A stretch of DNA of 64,000 bases from the NCBI RefSeq assembly GCF_017894385.1, contig NZ_CP059560.1, forward strand, positions 1,674,001-1,738,000, given 5' to 3'. Within the stretch, counting starts at the first letter, position 1, and every line of letters begins with the position of its first letter. This stretch comes from Aromatoleum petrolei. Its GTDB lineage: Bacteria; Pseudomonadota; Gammaproteobacteria; Burkholderiales; Rhodocyclaceae. A model generated the notes under the pieces. The model did no database searches, was not told where the DNA came from, and worked only from the letters and a program-made list of their open reading frames with translations. Below are positions 35,889-44,326 of this stretch, piece by piece. A program made the position numbers and the translations under genes.

Positions 35889-36897
35889 GGCCTGCCCTCC
35901 TCTGCGCGACCGGTGCGGGGAGACAGGCCCCGCGCAGGCCATGATTGATCCAGACCATCACGATGACCAGCGCCGCCGCTCCGGCGTTGTGGGCGACGGC
36001 GAGCGGCAGCGGCAGACTGAGCAGGACGTTGGCGACCCCGAGGGCGAGCTGCACAGCCAGCGCGACCAGCAGCGCGGCACCGAAACGGCGCGTCCCCGCG
36101 CGCCGCAGCAGGGCGGCGCCAAGCGCGAGCAGCGCAGTACCGGCAAGCGCGGCACCGACTCGATGCGACCAGTGGATTGCGGTGAGCGCGGCGAGCGGAA
36201 GCGCGTCGCCGTCGGCGGTCATGCCGAGCTCGCGCAGGACGTGGAAGGCGTTCGCGTAATCCGCCGGCGGCCACAGGCTGCCCTGGCAGGAAGGAAAGTC
36301 CGTGCAGGCGAGTGCCGCGTAGTTCGTGCTCGTCCAGCCGCCCAGCGCGATCTGCAGCGCGAGCAGGATGAACGCGGTACGCGCGAGGGCAAGGTAGCGG
36401 CGCGGGCTTTCGGTGCGCGCCGGTGCATGGGCATGCAGGGCCAGCCAGGCGAGCAACGCGAGCGTCGTGAGTCCGCCGATGAGGTGGGCAGTGACAATGG
36501 CAGGTTTGAGGAGCAGCGTGACGGTCCATTTGCCGAGCAGCCCCTGAAAGATCACCACGCCGACCAGGGCCGCGGCAAGTCCCGGAGCGACGCCGGGGGC
36601 GCCGCGGCGGCGCCAGGCGAGGAAGGCGATGGCGAGGATCAGCAGGCCGAGGCTGGCGGCGAGGTAACGGTGGATCATTTCCTTCCACGCCTTGGGAAGG
36701 CTGACCGGGCCGTGCGGATCGACGGCGTGGGTTTCGAGGATCTCGTCGGCGGCGTGGTGCGGGCTGAGTTGCCCGTAGCAGCCCGGCCAGTCGGGGCAGC
36801 CGAGGCCGGCATCGGAGAGGCGGACGTAGGCGCCGAAGACGACGACGAGGGTCGTGAGCGCGAGAGCGAGGAGTATCAGGCGGCGGTAGGCGGTCAT
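35860..36897 (-). CDS. ctaA: Heme A synthase (COX15/CtaA)
   Basis: The 345-residue membrane protein with eight predicted helices converts heme O to heme A by oxidation of the C8 methyl group. The family signature near the N-terminus, [20 protein letters not shown], includes a Cys pair. Heme-ligand histidines are seen in [13 protein letters not shown] and [11 protein letters not shown]. It lies between the SCO-like protein and ctaB, and its start overlaps the upstream gene by ATGA. Confidence 0.96.
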   Translation of the reverse strand: MTAYRRLILLALALTTLVVVFGAYVRLSDAGLGCPDWPGCYGQLSPHHAADEILETHAVDPHGPVSLPKAWKEMIHRYLAASLGLLILAIAFLAWRRRGAPGVAPGLAAALVGVVIFQGLLGKWTVTLLLKPAIVTAHLIGGLTTLALLAWLALHAHAPARTESPRRYLALARTAFILLALQIALGGWTSTNYAALACTDFPSCQGSLWPPADYANAFHVLRELGMTADGDALPLAALTAIHWSHRVGAALAGTALLALGAALLRRAGTRRFGAALLVALAVQLALGVANVLLSLPLPLAVAHNAGAAALVIVMVWINHGLRGACLPAPVAQRRAGHAGRENSYA

Positions 36898-37547
36898 TGC
36901 CCGGTCCGTTCCTCGCGCATCCCCGCGGAAGGCGCGACTTCACCGCGTCCGAGCGCAGAGTACTTGAGCAGACGCTGCAGATCCTTGATCACGCGGCGCG
37001 GGTCGGCGTTCTCGGGGAAGCGCATCATGACCTGCCCGCGCGGATCGACCAGATAGACGTGGCGCCCGTGTTCGGCGCCAGGCAATTGCGCGAGCCAGGC
37101 CGGCGCGGCGCGGGCCACGCGCAGCCCCTCGTGCGAGGCGAGCGTGGCAGACGCCGGCGTGGCCGCGTCGGACACCAGCCACAGGCGGCCAACGCGGTCC
37201 ATTGCCTCGCCCTGCGCGAGACGCACCTGACGCATCAGGTAGAGCGCTTCGGTGCAAGACCGCTCACAGGTGCCGGGCGCCGCAAGCAGCAAGGTCCAAC
37301 GGCCCGCGAACTCGGAAGGGTTGAACTCTGGCTGGCCTGCGTCGCCAGCGAGAGGGGCTCCGGGGAGGGGCGTCGGCACAAGCAGCTCACCGTAGTTGCT
37401 GCGGCCGTCTGGCTGCCACACGTAGTAGGCAAAATAGGACGCCAGGACGGGAAGCGCGCAGACGAACGCGAGCAGCAGCAGCGTGCGGCGCCCAGAGCGC
37501 GTGCGGGCGGCTGCCGGCGGGAGCTCAGACAGGCTGGCGCTCGTCAT
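36894..37547 (-). CDS. SCO-like membrane protein of the cytochrome oxidase operon
   Basis: The 217-residue protein has one N-terminal membrane anchor (about residues 21-42) and a periplasmic thioredoxin-like domain. It keeps Cys94 and Cys98 in APGTCERSC. The C-terminal block EHGRHVYLVDPRGQVMMRF aligns well with DHSTGTYVFDPTGRVRLYV of the SCO protein 2.5 kb away, so His160 may be the third copper ligand. It is usually annotated only as a hypothetical transmembrane protein. A copper-chaperone or thiol-reductase role for oxidase assembly is inferred. A GGAGG site precedes the start. Confidence 0.82.
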   Translation of the reverse strand: MTSASLSELPPAAARTRSGRRTLLLLAFVCALPVLASYFAYYVWQPDGRSNYGELLVPTPLPGAPLAGDAGQPEFNPSEFAGRWTLLLAAPGTCERSCTEALYLMRQVRLAQGEAMDRVGRLWLVSDAATPASATLASHEGLRVARAAPAWLAQLPGAEHGRHVYLVDPRGQVMMRFPENADPRRVIKDLQRLLKYSALGRGEVAPSAGMREERTGQ

Positions 37548-38253
37548 GGCGAGACCTCCGGAATGCGTTCCACAGGTACCACAGGGTCAAACCCGTGGCG
37601 AGGACGGCGAGTGCATACCACTGCAGGGCGTAACCGCGGTGGCGGTCGATGCCCGCGTCGGGCTCGGGCCAGTCGCGGATCAGGCCGTCGTCGGCGTGGC
37701 TGGTCTGCTGCACGTAGAAGTCCGCCACGGCGAGACGGGTATCAGCGCGGTAGCGCGCGAGGTCCAGCGACTGCCGCACCATGCCCGAAGGCGAGTCTGC
37801 GGCGAGCATGAAGGGTTTTTCCACGGGATGGCGCACGCGGCCGGTGACGACGGTTTCGCCGGGTGGATTGGCGATCCTCGGAGGCAGCTGCGAGCGATCT
37901 CCACCCGCCCCGATCCAGCCGCGGTTGACCAGCACGACGGTCCCCTGCCCTTTGAGCTGCAGCGGGGTGAACACGTGGTAGCCCGCACGCCCCTGATGCA
38001 CGCGGTTGTCGATCAGGATGCTGCGCCCGGGGAGCCATTCGCCACGGAGTTCGACGAGGAGCCACTCGGACGGCGGGGTTGAGTCGATGGGCCGGGCGGG
38101 ACGCTCGGCGGCGGCACGGTATTCGGCCTGCAGTTCGGCCTTCTCCGCGGCGCGGCGCATCTGCCAGTTGCCCAGTTGCAGCGTGAGCAGCGCGAGCGCG
38201 ATGCCCACGAGGAGCGGCACGGGATGGAGACGGGTGTTGCGGCGCAGGCTCAT
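37525..38253 (-). CDS. SURF1-family cytochrome oxidase assembly protein
   Basis: The 242-residue protein has two terminal membrane helices (about residues 11-28 and 210-230) with a periplasmic domain between, as in SURF1/Shy1. Typical motifs are GNWQMRRAAEKAEL, ILIDNRVHQGRAGYHVFTPL and VLVNRGWIGAGG, and the C-terminal YALQWYALA. SURF1 helps insert heme A into subunit I. Its stop codon lies inside the following gene with a 23-base overlap. Confidence 0.94.
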   Translation of the reverse strand: MSLRRNTRLHPVPLLVGIALALLTLQLGNWQMRRAAEKAELQAEYRAAAERPARPIDSTPPSEWLLVELRGEWLPGRSILIDNRVHQGRAGYHVFTPLQLKGQGTVVLVNRGWIGAGGDRSQLPPRIANPPGETVVTGRVRHPVEKPFMLAADSPSGMVRQSLDLARYRADTRLAVADFYVQQTSHADDGLIRDWPEPDAGIDRHRGYALQWYALAVLATGLTLWYLWNAFRRSRHDERQPV

Positions 38254-38266
38254 GCGGGCAGATGGC

Positions 38267-39118
38267 TCACAACAGGTAGACGACGAGGAAGAGGAGCAGC
38301 CACACGACGTCGACGAAGTGCCAGTACCAGGCGGCGGCCTCGAAGCCGAAGTGGTCGTCCGGCTTGAAGTGACCGGCGATCGCGCGGCCGAGCATCACGG
38401 TGAGCATGATGGCGCCGACGGTGACGTGCATGCCGTGGAAGCCGGTCAGAAGGTAGAAGGTGGAGCCGTAGATGCCGGTATCGAGGCGCAGGTTGAGTTC
38501 GGCGTAGGCGTGGCGGTACTCGTAGATCTGCAAGCTGAGGAAGAGGACGCCGAGCAGGATGGTGACGAGCAGGCCGAGCTTGAGCTGGCCGCGCCGGTCG
38601 TGGCGCAGGCCGTGGTGCGCCCAGGTGAGAGTCGCGCCGGAGCTGAGCAGGATCAGGGTGTTGATCGCGGGGATGCCCCAGGCGGTCATCGGCGTGAAGG
38701 GGTCGGGCTTGTCGGGCCCTGCGGTGGGCCAGCCGCCGGTGAAGCCCTGCCACAGCAGTTCCAGGGTATCACCGGAGGAGAGCCAGGGGACGGAGAGGAC
38801 GCGGGCGTAGAACAGCGCGCCGAAGAAGGCTGCGAAGAACATGACTTCGGAGAAGATGAACCAGCCCATCGACCAGCGGAAGGAGCGATCGACCTTGCGG
38901 CCGTATTTGCCGCCTTCGGATTCGCGCACGACCTGGCCGAACCAGCCGAACAGCATGAAGACGAGCACGGCGATGCCGAGGAAGAAGATCCACGGCCCGG
39001 CCTTGATGCCGTTGAGCCACATCGTGGCGCCGCCGGTGAAGAGGAGCAGCGCGACCGAGCCGAAGATGGGGTACCTCGACGGCTCGGGGACGAAGTACTT
39101 CTCGAAGGTCTGCGTCAT
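38267..39118 (-). CDS. ctaE: Cytochrome c oxidase subunit III
   Basis: The 283-residue seven-helix protein matches subunit III of aa3-type oxidases: RWSMGWFIFSEVMFFAAFFG near the middle and TGFHGMHVTVGA, FGFEAAAWYWHFVDVVWLLLF at the C-terminus. It stabilises the enzyme and proton uptake, without cofactors. The start MTQTFEKYFVPEP is typical of the family. It lies between the DUF2970 protein and SURF1. Confidence 0.97.
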   Translation of the reverse strand: MTQTFEKYFVPEPSRYPIFGSVALLLFTGGATMWLNGIKAGPWIFFLGIAVLVFMLFGWFGQVVRESEGGKYGRKVDRSFRWSMGWFIFSEVMFFAAFFGALFYARVLSVPWLSSGDTLELLWQGFTGGWPTAGPDKPDPFTPMTAWGIPAINTLILLSSGATLTWAHHGLRHDRRGQLKLGLLVTILLGVLFLSLQIYEYRHAYAELNLRLDTGIYGSTFYLLTGFHGMHVTVGAIMLTVMLGRAIAGHFKPDDHFGFEAAAWYWHFVDVVWLLLFLVVYLL

Positions 39119-39144
39119 GTGCGTACTCCTTCCTCTCCCAAACC

Positions 39145-39393
39145 TTATGAACCGACCACCAGGCGCACGACGGCAACGATGGTGAGCACGAAGGCGAGTC
39201 CGGCGAGCAGGCCGGCGACGACGACCGCGCGCGGATCGAGCGAGCGGGCGTCGTGTTCGTAGTCGCGGCGGCGCCGGATGCCGATGAATGACCACAACAC
39301 GGCACGCAGCGTCTCGAGGAAGCCTGCGCGTGGCGGGGTGGCGGGATCGCCGGGTGGTGGTTGGCGCGAGTCTTGGTTTTGCATGGCGATCAC
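39145..39393 (-). CDS. DUF2970 small membrane protein
   Basis: The 82-residue protein has the DUF2970 motif FLETLRAVLWSFIGIRRRRD and one C-terminal membrane helix (AVVVAGLLAGLAFVLTIVAV). It is typically found between ctaG and ctaE in betaproteobacteria, so a role in oxidase assembly is likely but unproved. The start overlaps ctaG by ATGA; a second ATG three codons on is possible. Confidence 0.88.
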   Translation of the reverse strand: MIAMQNQDSRQPPPGDPATPPRAGFLETLRAVLWSFIGIRRRRDYEHDARSLDPRAVVVAGLLAGLAFVLTIVAVVRLVVGS

Positions 39394-39953
39394 GAACGGT
39401 CTCCCGCGCCATCACCGGCGATGCGGCGCCCGGCGATCTCGAAGAAGGTGTAGGAGAGGGTGATGACCTTGACGTCAGCGGGCAGGCCGGGGTCGACGAC
39501 GAAGGCGACGGGCATGGTGCGTTTTTCGCCGGCGGCAAGCGTCTGCTTGGCGAAGCAGAAGCATTCGAGCTTGCGGAAGTACTGGCCGGCGAGCTGCGGG
39601 CCGTAGCTGGGGACGGCCTGACCGGTGACCGGCTCGCTGCGGGTGTTGGAGACTTCGTAGGCGACGGTGGCCAGTTCGCCGGGGTGGATGCTGATCTGGG
39701 TCTGCAGGGGGCGGAACTGCCACGGCAGGTCGTGGGTGTTGGCGTCGAACTGAACCGTGACGGTGCGCGTGAGGTCGATCTGGGTGTTGGCGACGGAGTC
39801 GGGCTTGAGCAGGTTGTTGATGCCGGTGACTTCGCAGATTTTTTCGTAGAAGGGCACGAGCAGGAAGCCGAAGCCGAACATGACGACGGCGGCGACGGCG
39901 AGGCGCACGAGCAGGCGGCGGTTTTCCGCGGCGATGCGGGTTGCTGCGCTCAT
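39390..39953 (-). CDS. ctaG: Cytochrome c oxidase assembly protein (COX11/CtaG)
   Basis: The 187-residue protein has one membrane anchor (residues 17-36) followed by FYEKICEVTGINN and a periplasmic immunoglobulin-like domain. The copper-binding motif is KLECFCFAKQTL, with the two Cys of Cys-Phe-Cys. It delivers copper to the CuB centre of subunit I. The start overlaps the small assembly protein gene by ATGA. Confidence 0.97.
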   Translation of the reverse strand: MSAATRIAAENRRLLVRLAVAAVVMFGFGFLLVPFYEKICEVTGINNLLKPDSVANTQIDLTRTVTVQFDANTHDLPWQFRPLQTQISIHPGELATVAYEVSNTRSEPVTGQAVPSYGPQLAGQYFRKLECFCFAKQTLAAGEKRTMPVAFVVDPGLPADVKVITLSYTFFEIAGRRIAGDGAGDRS

Positions 39954-40072
39954 GGCGTGAGCCCCTTGAACTTGAACAGTGCGGCGACGAAGAACGCGAG
40001 CGCGACGGCCGCCAGGACGAGGGCGGTACGTCGGTTCGCGGCGCGGCGGACGGGGTCTTCGCTGCGGGTCAC
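39950..40072 (-). CDS. Small cytochrome oxidase assembly protein
   Basis: The 40-residue peptide starts at a GTG preceded by AGGAC and consists of a charged N-terminus and one membrane helix (LVLAAVALAFFVAALF). Small one-helix proteins of this size are regular neighbours of ctaG in betaproteobacteria. A longer reading from an ATG at 40177 would run into the inverted-repeat region and is not favoured. Confidence 0.72.
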   Translation of the reverse strand: MTRSEDPVRRAANRRTALVLAAVALAFFVAALFKFKGLTP

Positions 40073-40103
40073 GGCGTCCTGGCCTTCGATCCGCACCGGA
40101 CGA

Positions 40104-40173
40104 GGTATCCGCTCTGCAGGCTGCGGAACTCGCCCTGCGGGCTCAGACAGTCCTCGCCTGCGCCGCGGATACC
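40104..40173. repeat. Inverted repeat between ctaD and the small assembly gene
   Basis: The arms GGTATCCGC and GCGGATACC flank 52 bases that themselves contain smaller stems. The element fills most of the 139-base gap in an otherwise tight operon. It may be a processing or partial-termination structure, or one copy of a dispersed palindromic repeat. Confidence 0.6.
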
Positions 40174-40211
40174 CCATCCGGCGCTCGCAGCGGGGAAAGC
40201 TGACCGCCTGC

Positions 40212-41789
40212 TCATTTCACCACCGGCGCTTCTTCGAAGGTGTGGTGCGGCGCGGGCGACGGGACCGTCCACTCGAGCCCTTCGGCACCCTCCCAGGCGC
40301 GAGCCGCGGCCTTTTCGCCGCCGCGCACGCATTTCACGACGGCGAAAAGGAAGATGAGCTGGGAGAGGCCGAAGCCGAAGGCGCCGATCGAGGCCAGCAT
40401 GTTGAAGTCGGCGAACTGCAGCGCGTAGTCGGGGATGCGGCGCGGCATGCCGGCGAGCCCGAGGAAGTGCATGGGGAAGAAGGTGACGTTGAAGAAGACT
40501 ATGGAGCACCAGAAGTGCAGCTTGCCGATGCGCTCGTCGGGCATGTGGCCGGTCCACTTCGGCAGCCAGTAGTAGGCGCCGGCGAAAAGCGCGAAGAGGC
40601 TGCCGGCGACGAGCACATAGTGGAAGTGGGCGACGACGTAGTAGGTGTCCTGCACCTGGATGTCGATCGGGGCGATGGCGCAGATGAGGCCGGTGAAGCC
40701 GCCCATGGTGAACACGAAGATGAAGCCGACGGCGAAGAGCATCGGCGTCTCGAAGCTCATCGAGCCGCGCCACATCGTCGCGACCCAGTTGAACACCTTC
40801 ACGCCGGTGGGCACGGCGATGAGCATGGTCGCGTACATGAAGAAGAGCTGACCGACGGCGGGCATGCCGGTGGTGAACATGTGGTGGGCCCACACGCTGA
40901 AGGAGAGGATGGCGATCGAGGCGGTGGCGTATACCATCGAGGCGTAGCCGAAGAGCGGCTTCCTCGCGAAGGTGGGGATGATCTGGCTGATGATGCCGAA
41001 GGCCGGGAGGATCATGATGTAGACCTCCGGGTGGCCGAAAAACCAGAAGATGTGCTGATACATGACCGGGTCACCGCCGCCCGCGGCGCTGAAGAAGCTG
41101 GTACCGAAGTGGCGGTCGGTGAGGACCATCGTCACGGCCCCGGCAAGCACCGGCATCACCGCGATGAGCAGGTAGGCGGTGATGAGCCAGGTCCAGCAGA
41201 AGAGCGGCATCTTCATCAGCGTCATGCCCGGCGCACGCATGTTGAGGACGGTGACGACGATGTTGATCGCGCCCATGATGGAGCTGAGCCCCATGATGTG
41301 GAGGGCGAAGATCGCCATATCCATGCCCATTCCCATCTGCACCGACAGCGGCGCGTAGAGCGTCCAGCCCGCCGCGGTGGCACCGCCGGGGACGAAGAAG
41401 GAGCCGATGAGCAGGATCGCGGCCGGCGGCAGCAGCCAGAAACTCCAGTTGTTCATGCGCGCGAAGGCCATGTCGCTGGCGCCGATCATCAGCGGGATCT
41501 GCCAGTTCGCGAAGCCGACGAAGGCCGGCATGATGGCGCCGAACACCATCACGAGGCCGTGCATGGTCGTGAGTTGGTTGAAGAACTCCGGCTGCACGAC
41601 CTGCAGCCCTGGCTGGAACAATTCGGCCCGGATCGTCAGCGCCAGCACGCCCCCGGAGAGGAACATGATGAAGCTGAAGATCAGGTACATCGTGCCGATG
41701 TCCTTGTGGTTGGTCGTCGTGATCCAGCGCATCAGGCCGGTGGGGCCGTGATGGTCGCCGTGCGCGTGATCGGACATGACTGCCGCCAT
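40212..41789 (-). CDS. ctaD: Cytochrome c oxidase subunit I
   Basis: The 525-residue twelve-helix protein holds heme a, heme a3 and CuB. Signatures are TTMHGLVMVFGAIMP with a heme a ligand, WFFGHPEVYIMILP with the CuB His and the cross-linked Tyr, SVWAHHMFTTGM with the CuB His pair, and VVAHFHYVLV with the heme ligands. The Glu-bearing D-channel signature HPEVYI marks a type A oxidase. An AGGAGG site precedes the start, 53 bases after ctaC. Confidence 0.98.
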   Translation of the reverse strand: MAAVMSDHAHGDHHGPTGLMRWITTTNHKDIGTMYLIFSFIMFLSGGVLALTIRAELFQPGLQVVQPEFFNQLTTMHGLVMVFGAIMPAFVGFANWQIPLMIGASDMAFARMNNWSFWLLPPAAILLIGSFFVPGGATAAGWTLYAPLSVQMGMGMDMAIFALHIMGLSSIMGAINIVVTVLNMRAPGMTLMKMPLFCWTWLITAYLLIAVMPVLAGAVTMVLTDRHFGTSFFSAAGGGDPVMYQHIFWFFGHPEVYIMILPAFGIISQIIPTFARKPLFGYASMVYATASIAILSFSVWAHHMFTTGMPAVGQLFFMYATMLIAVPTGVKVFNWVATMWRGSMSFETPMLFAVGFIFVFTMGGFTGLICAIAPIDIQVQDTYYVVAHFHYVLVAGSLFALFAGAYYWLPKWTGHMPDERIGKLHFWCSIVFFNVTFFPMHFLGLAGMPRRIPDYALQFADFNMLASIGAFGFGLSQLIFLFAVVKCVRGGEKAAARAWEGAEGLEWTVPSPAPHHTFEEAPVVK

Positions 41790-41842
41790 GCTGCCTCCTT
41801 GACGAATCGGACCTTCGGACTGCTTCGGCTATCCGGCTGCTG

Positions 41843-42970
41843 TCACTTGCCTCGCGCCGCCGCGATCTGCGAGGGCTGAATGGCTTCGCCGGTCTTGTTG
41901 CTCCAGGAATTGCGCGTGTAAGTGATGACCGCCGCGATGTCGGCGTCGGAAAGCAGCGTGCCGAAGGCCGCCATCGGCGTGCCGGGGCGCCCGTTGAGGA
42001 CGACCGCGATCTGCCCGGCGGCCTCGCCGAGCACGACCTTCGAACCGTCCAGCGGCGGGAAGGCCGGCGGCAGGCCTTTGCCGTCGGCCTGGTGGCAGGC
42101 GACGCAGTTCGTGGCGAAGACCTTGGCGCCGTGTTCGAGAAGCTCGGAGAGCGCCCACTCGCGCGCGCCCGCACTCGCGGCGGCGGCTATCGCGGCCTGC
42201 TGGTCGGCGACCCACTTGCTGTAGGCCTGCGGCGACACGACATGCACCTCGATGGGCATGAAACCATGGTCCTTGCCGCACAGCTCGGCGCAGTTGCCGC
42301 GGTAGACGCCCTCCTTGTCGGCGCGGAACCAGCTGTCGCGAATGAAGCCGGGGATGGCGTCCTGCTTGACGCCGAAGGCCGGCAGCCACCACGAATGGAT
42401 CACGTCGGCCGCAGTCGTGAGAATGCGCACCTTCTTGCCTACGGGGACGACGACCGGGTGATCCACCTCGACGAGGTAGTGTTCGCCCTTGGCTGCGCGG
42501 CCGTCCACCTGTTCGCGCGGCGTCGACAGGTTGGAGACGAAGCGGATGCCCTGCCCTTCGCCCTGCAGGTAATCGTAGCCCCACTTCCACTGGTAGCCGG
42601 TGGCCTTGATGGTGATGTCGGGGTCGCGCGTGTCCTTCATCTCCAGCACGGTCTTGGTCGCCGGCCAGGCCATGCCGAGCAGGATGAGGACGGGGATCAC
42701 GGTCCAGGCGATTTCGACCGCGGTGTTCTCGTGGAAGTGCGCGGCGACCGCGCCCTTGGACTTGCGGTGGTGGATCACCGCCCAGAACATCACGCCGAAG
42801 ACGATGACGAAGATGAACAGGCAGATCAGCAACATGAGCGTGTGCATGTCGTAGATCTGCGCGGCGATGCCGGTGGCAGGGGACTGGAGGTTGTAGCGGC
42901 TTTGGGCCAGGAGGGCTGGCGACGCGAGCATCAGGGATACGGCGACTGCATGACGACCGGCAAGACTCAT
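41843..42970 (-). CDS. ctaC: Cytochrome c oxidase subunit II with fused C-terminal cytochrome c domain
   Basis: The 375-residue protein has a signal peptide (MSLAGRHAVAVSLMLASPAL, cleaved near ALLAQ), two membrane helices, then the CuA domain. CuA ligands are His192 and Cys227, Cys231, His235, Met238 in NCAELCGKDHGFM. A C-terminal cytochrome c domain follows with the heme motif CVACH (Cys289, Cys292, His293). The fused heme domain is common in betaproteobacterial caa3-like oxidases. The start is preceded by a run of G. It is the first gene of the oxidase operon. Confidence 0.97.
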   Translation of the reverse strand: MSLAGRHAVAVSLMLASPALLAQSRYNLQSPATGIAAQIYDMHTLMLLICLFIFVIVFGVMFWAVIHHRKSKGAVAAHFHENTAVEIAWTVIPVLILLGMAWPATKTVLEMKDTRDPDITIKATGYQWKWGYDYLQGEGQGIRFVSNLSTPREQVDGRAAKGEHYLVEVDHPVVVPVGKKVRILTTAADVIHSWWLPAFGVKQDAIPGFIRDSWFRADKEGVYRGNCAELCGKDHGFMPIEVHVVSPQAYSKWVADQQAAIAAAASAGAREWALSELLEHGAKVFATNCVACHQADGKGLPPAFPPLDGSKVVLGEAAGQIAVVLNGRPGTPMAAFGTLLSDADIAAVITYTRNSWSNKTGEAIQPSQIAAARGK

Positions 42971-43068
42971 GTCCCAACCCCCATCGAATGCGCAAGCTCG
43001 TGAGAGCCGTATTTCAGCGAACCCGAATGGATCATGCCATAGTAAAAATACCACCCGCAACACGGATT

Positions 43069-43082
43069 TTGAGATTTATCAA
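43069..43082 (-). promoter_or_regulatory. FNR/ANR-like box upstream of the cytochrome oxidase operon
   Basis: On the minus strand the site reads TTGAT-AAAT-CTCAA, nine of ten matches to the FNR consensus TTGAT-N4-ATCAA. A TATTTT -10 candidate lies at 43045-43050, placing the box near -37. It may repress the operon without oxygen. Confidence 0.6.
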
Positions 43083-43083
43083 T

Positions 43084-43100
43084 ATATTGCACCGCAATAT
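43084..43100. promoter_or_regulatory. 17-base palindrome upstream of the cytochrome oxidase operon
   Basis: ATATTGC-ACC-GCAATAT is a perfect seven-base dyad next to the FNR-like box. It looks like a second operator; the regulator is unknown. Confidence 0.5.
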
Positions 43101-43118
43101 GTGATATCTGCACGCTCT

Positions 43119-43541
43119 TCAGGGCGCGGAGAGGCGGCGACGCAATGCACGGAGGATGGCTCCGACGAACGGGATCCGTTCGTAGAGCTGACGCGCGGGA
43201 TCCCAGTGATCGATGTGCTCGACGACCCGCCCGGCGCCATCGAAACACAGCTGCGTGACGCCGCGGATCTCGCACTGTGCTTGCCCCGAGCCGAAGCGAA
43301 AGGTCCACGCAAGCATGGCCTCCTGGTCGCGCGCGAGACAGCTCGTCACCTCGAAGCGCGGGTCGTCGACGGTCGCGAACATGTGGCGGAAGATGCGTTC
43401 GATCGCATCCACGCCGGTGACGTCGTTGAAGGGATCGACGAAGCGCGCGTCGGGCGCATAGAAGTCGGCGAGGCGCGCGAGCGACCGCGGCGTCAGCGTC
43501 GCGTAAAAATCGGCGAGGCTTTCCGCGGCTGCGTGCGTCAT
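43119..43541 (-). CDS. NTF2/SnoaL-like protein
   Basis: The 140-residue protein fits the SnoaL-like branch of the nuclear transport factor 2 fold: LADFYAPDARFVDPFNDV, IERIFRHMFATV and DGAGRVVEHIDHWDPARQLYE near the end. It is the last gene of the lipid-modification operon. Members of this family act as small isomerases or hydratases, or only bind ligands. The start overlaps the SDR gene by ATGA. A specific substrate is not known. Confidence 0.85.
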   Translation of the reverse strand: MTHAAAESLADFYATLTPRSLARLADFYAPDARFVDPFNDVTGVDAIERIFRHMFATVDDPRFEVTSCLARDQEAMLAWTFRFGSGQAQCEIRGVTQLCFDGAGRVVEHIDHWDPARQLYERIPFVGAILRALRRRLSAP

Positions 43542-44326
43542 CGCCCGATCACCCGCCGCACCAGGGCGAAGTACAGCCGGTAGGGCAGGGCTCGCAGCAG
43601 CTTCATCGGCCACGTGAAGCGACGCGGGAAGTGGGTTTCGAAGTCGCCGCGCGCGAATCCGGCGACGATTTCCGCCGCCGCGTCCTCGGGCTGCATCAGG
43701 GCCGGCATCGCGAAGCGGTTCTGCGCCGTGAGGCGGGTGGCGACGAAGCCGGGGCTGACAAGGTGGACGGCGACGCCGCGCGGCGCGAGGTCGAGATACA
43801 GGGACTCGGCGAAGTTGACGAGCGCGGCCTTTGACGGTCCGTAGGCCGCCGCCTGCGGCAGTCCGCGGTAGGCGGCGACGCTGCCGACGATCGCGAGGGC
43901 GCCGCGCTGCTGCGCGAGCAGGGTCGGCACGACACTGGTCGCACCGTCGATGACGCCGAGCAGATTGACGTCCAGGGTCGCGCGCACCGCCTCCGGCTCG
44001 AGCTCCCACGCGCGCATCGGCCGGTAGGTGCCGGCGTTGAGGATCACCACATCGATGCCGCCCCACGCGGCGAGCATTTCGTCGCGCACGCGCGCGAACT
44101 CCACCACGCCGCGCGTGACGTCCATCGGCAGCGCGAGGCTGCCGGGGCAGTCCGCGGCAAGCGCCACGAGCCGCTCCTCGTCGCGCGCCGAGATCGCGAG
44201 TCGTCCGCCGCGTGCGGCAAGATTGCGCGCGAGGGCCGCGCCGATGCCGGTCGACGCACCGACCAGCCAGACGCGCAGGCCGCGCCAGTCCCGGATCGGC
44301 GGGTTGAGCGGCTCAAGGATGGGCAT
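43538..44326 (-). CDS. Short-chain dehydrogenase/reductase
   Basis: The 262-residue enzyme has the SDR cofactor motif GASTGIGAALARNLAARG, the structural NAG in VVILNAGTYRP, the catalytic Ser in GSVAAYRGL and the Tyr-x3-Lys pair in YGPSKAAL. The basic residue after the glycine motif region does not decide between NADH and NADPH. It sits in the light-linked lipid operon, where it may reduce or oxidise a fatty-acid-derived intermediate. It overlaps the upstream DUF3833 gene by 14 bases. Confidence 0.9.
   Translation of the reverse strand: MPILEPLNPPIRDWRGLRVWLVGASTGIGAALARNLAARGGRLAISARDEERLVALAADCPGSLALPMDVTRGVVEFARVRDEMLAAWGGIDVVILNAGTYRPMRAWELEPEAVRATLDVNLLGVIDGATSVVPTLLAQQRGALAIVGSVAAYRGLPQAAAYGPSKAALVNFAESLYLDLAPRGVAVHLVSPGFVATRLTAQNRFAMPALMQPEDAAAEIVAGFARGDFETHFPRRFTWPMKLLRALPYRLYFALVRRVIGR

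Noticed and set aside
40073..40177. Longer ATG start for the small oxidase assembly protein
   Set aside because: The extension is encoded by the inverted-repeat element, is Arg/Pro-rich, and lacks a ribosome site; the GTG start with AGGAC is better.
39288..41879. An 863-codon plus-strand open frame opposite the oxidase genes
   Set aside because: It mirrors ctaG and ctaD, whose membrane and cofactor motifs are unmistakable; its product is a Gly/Glu/His-rich antisense translation.
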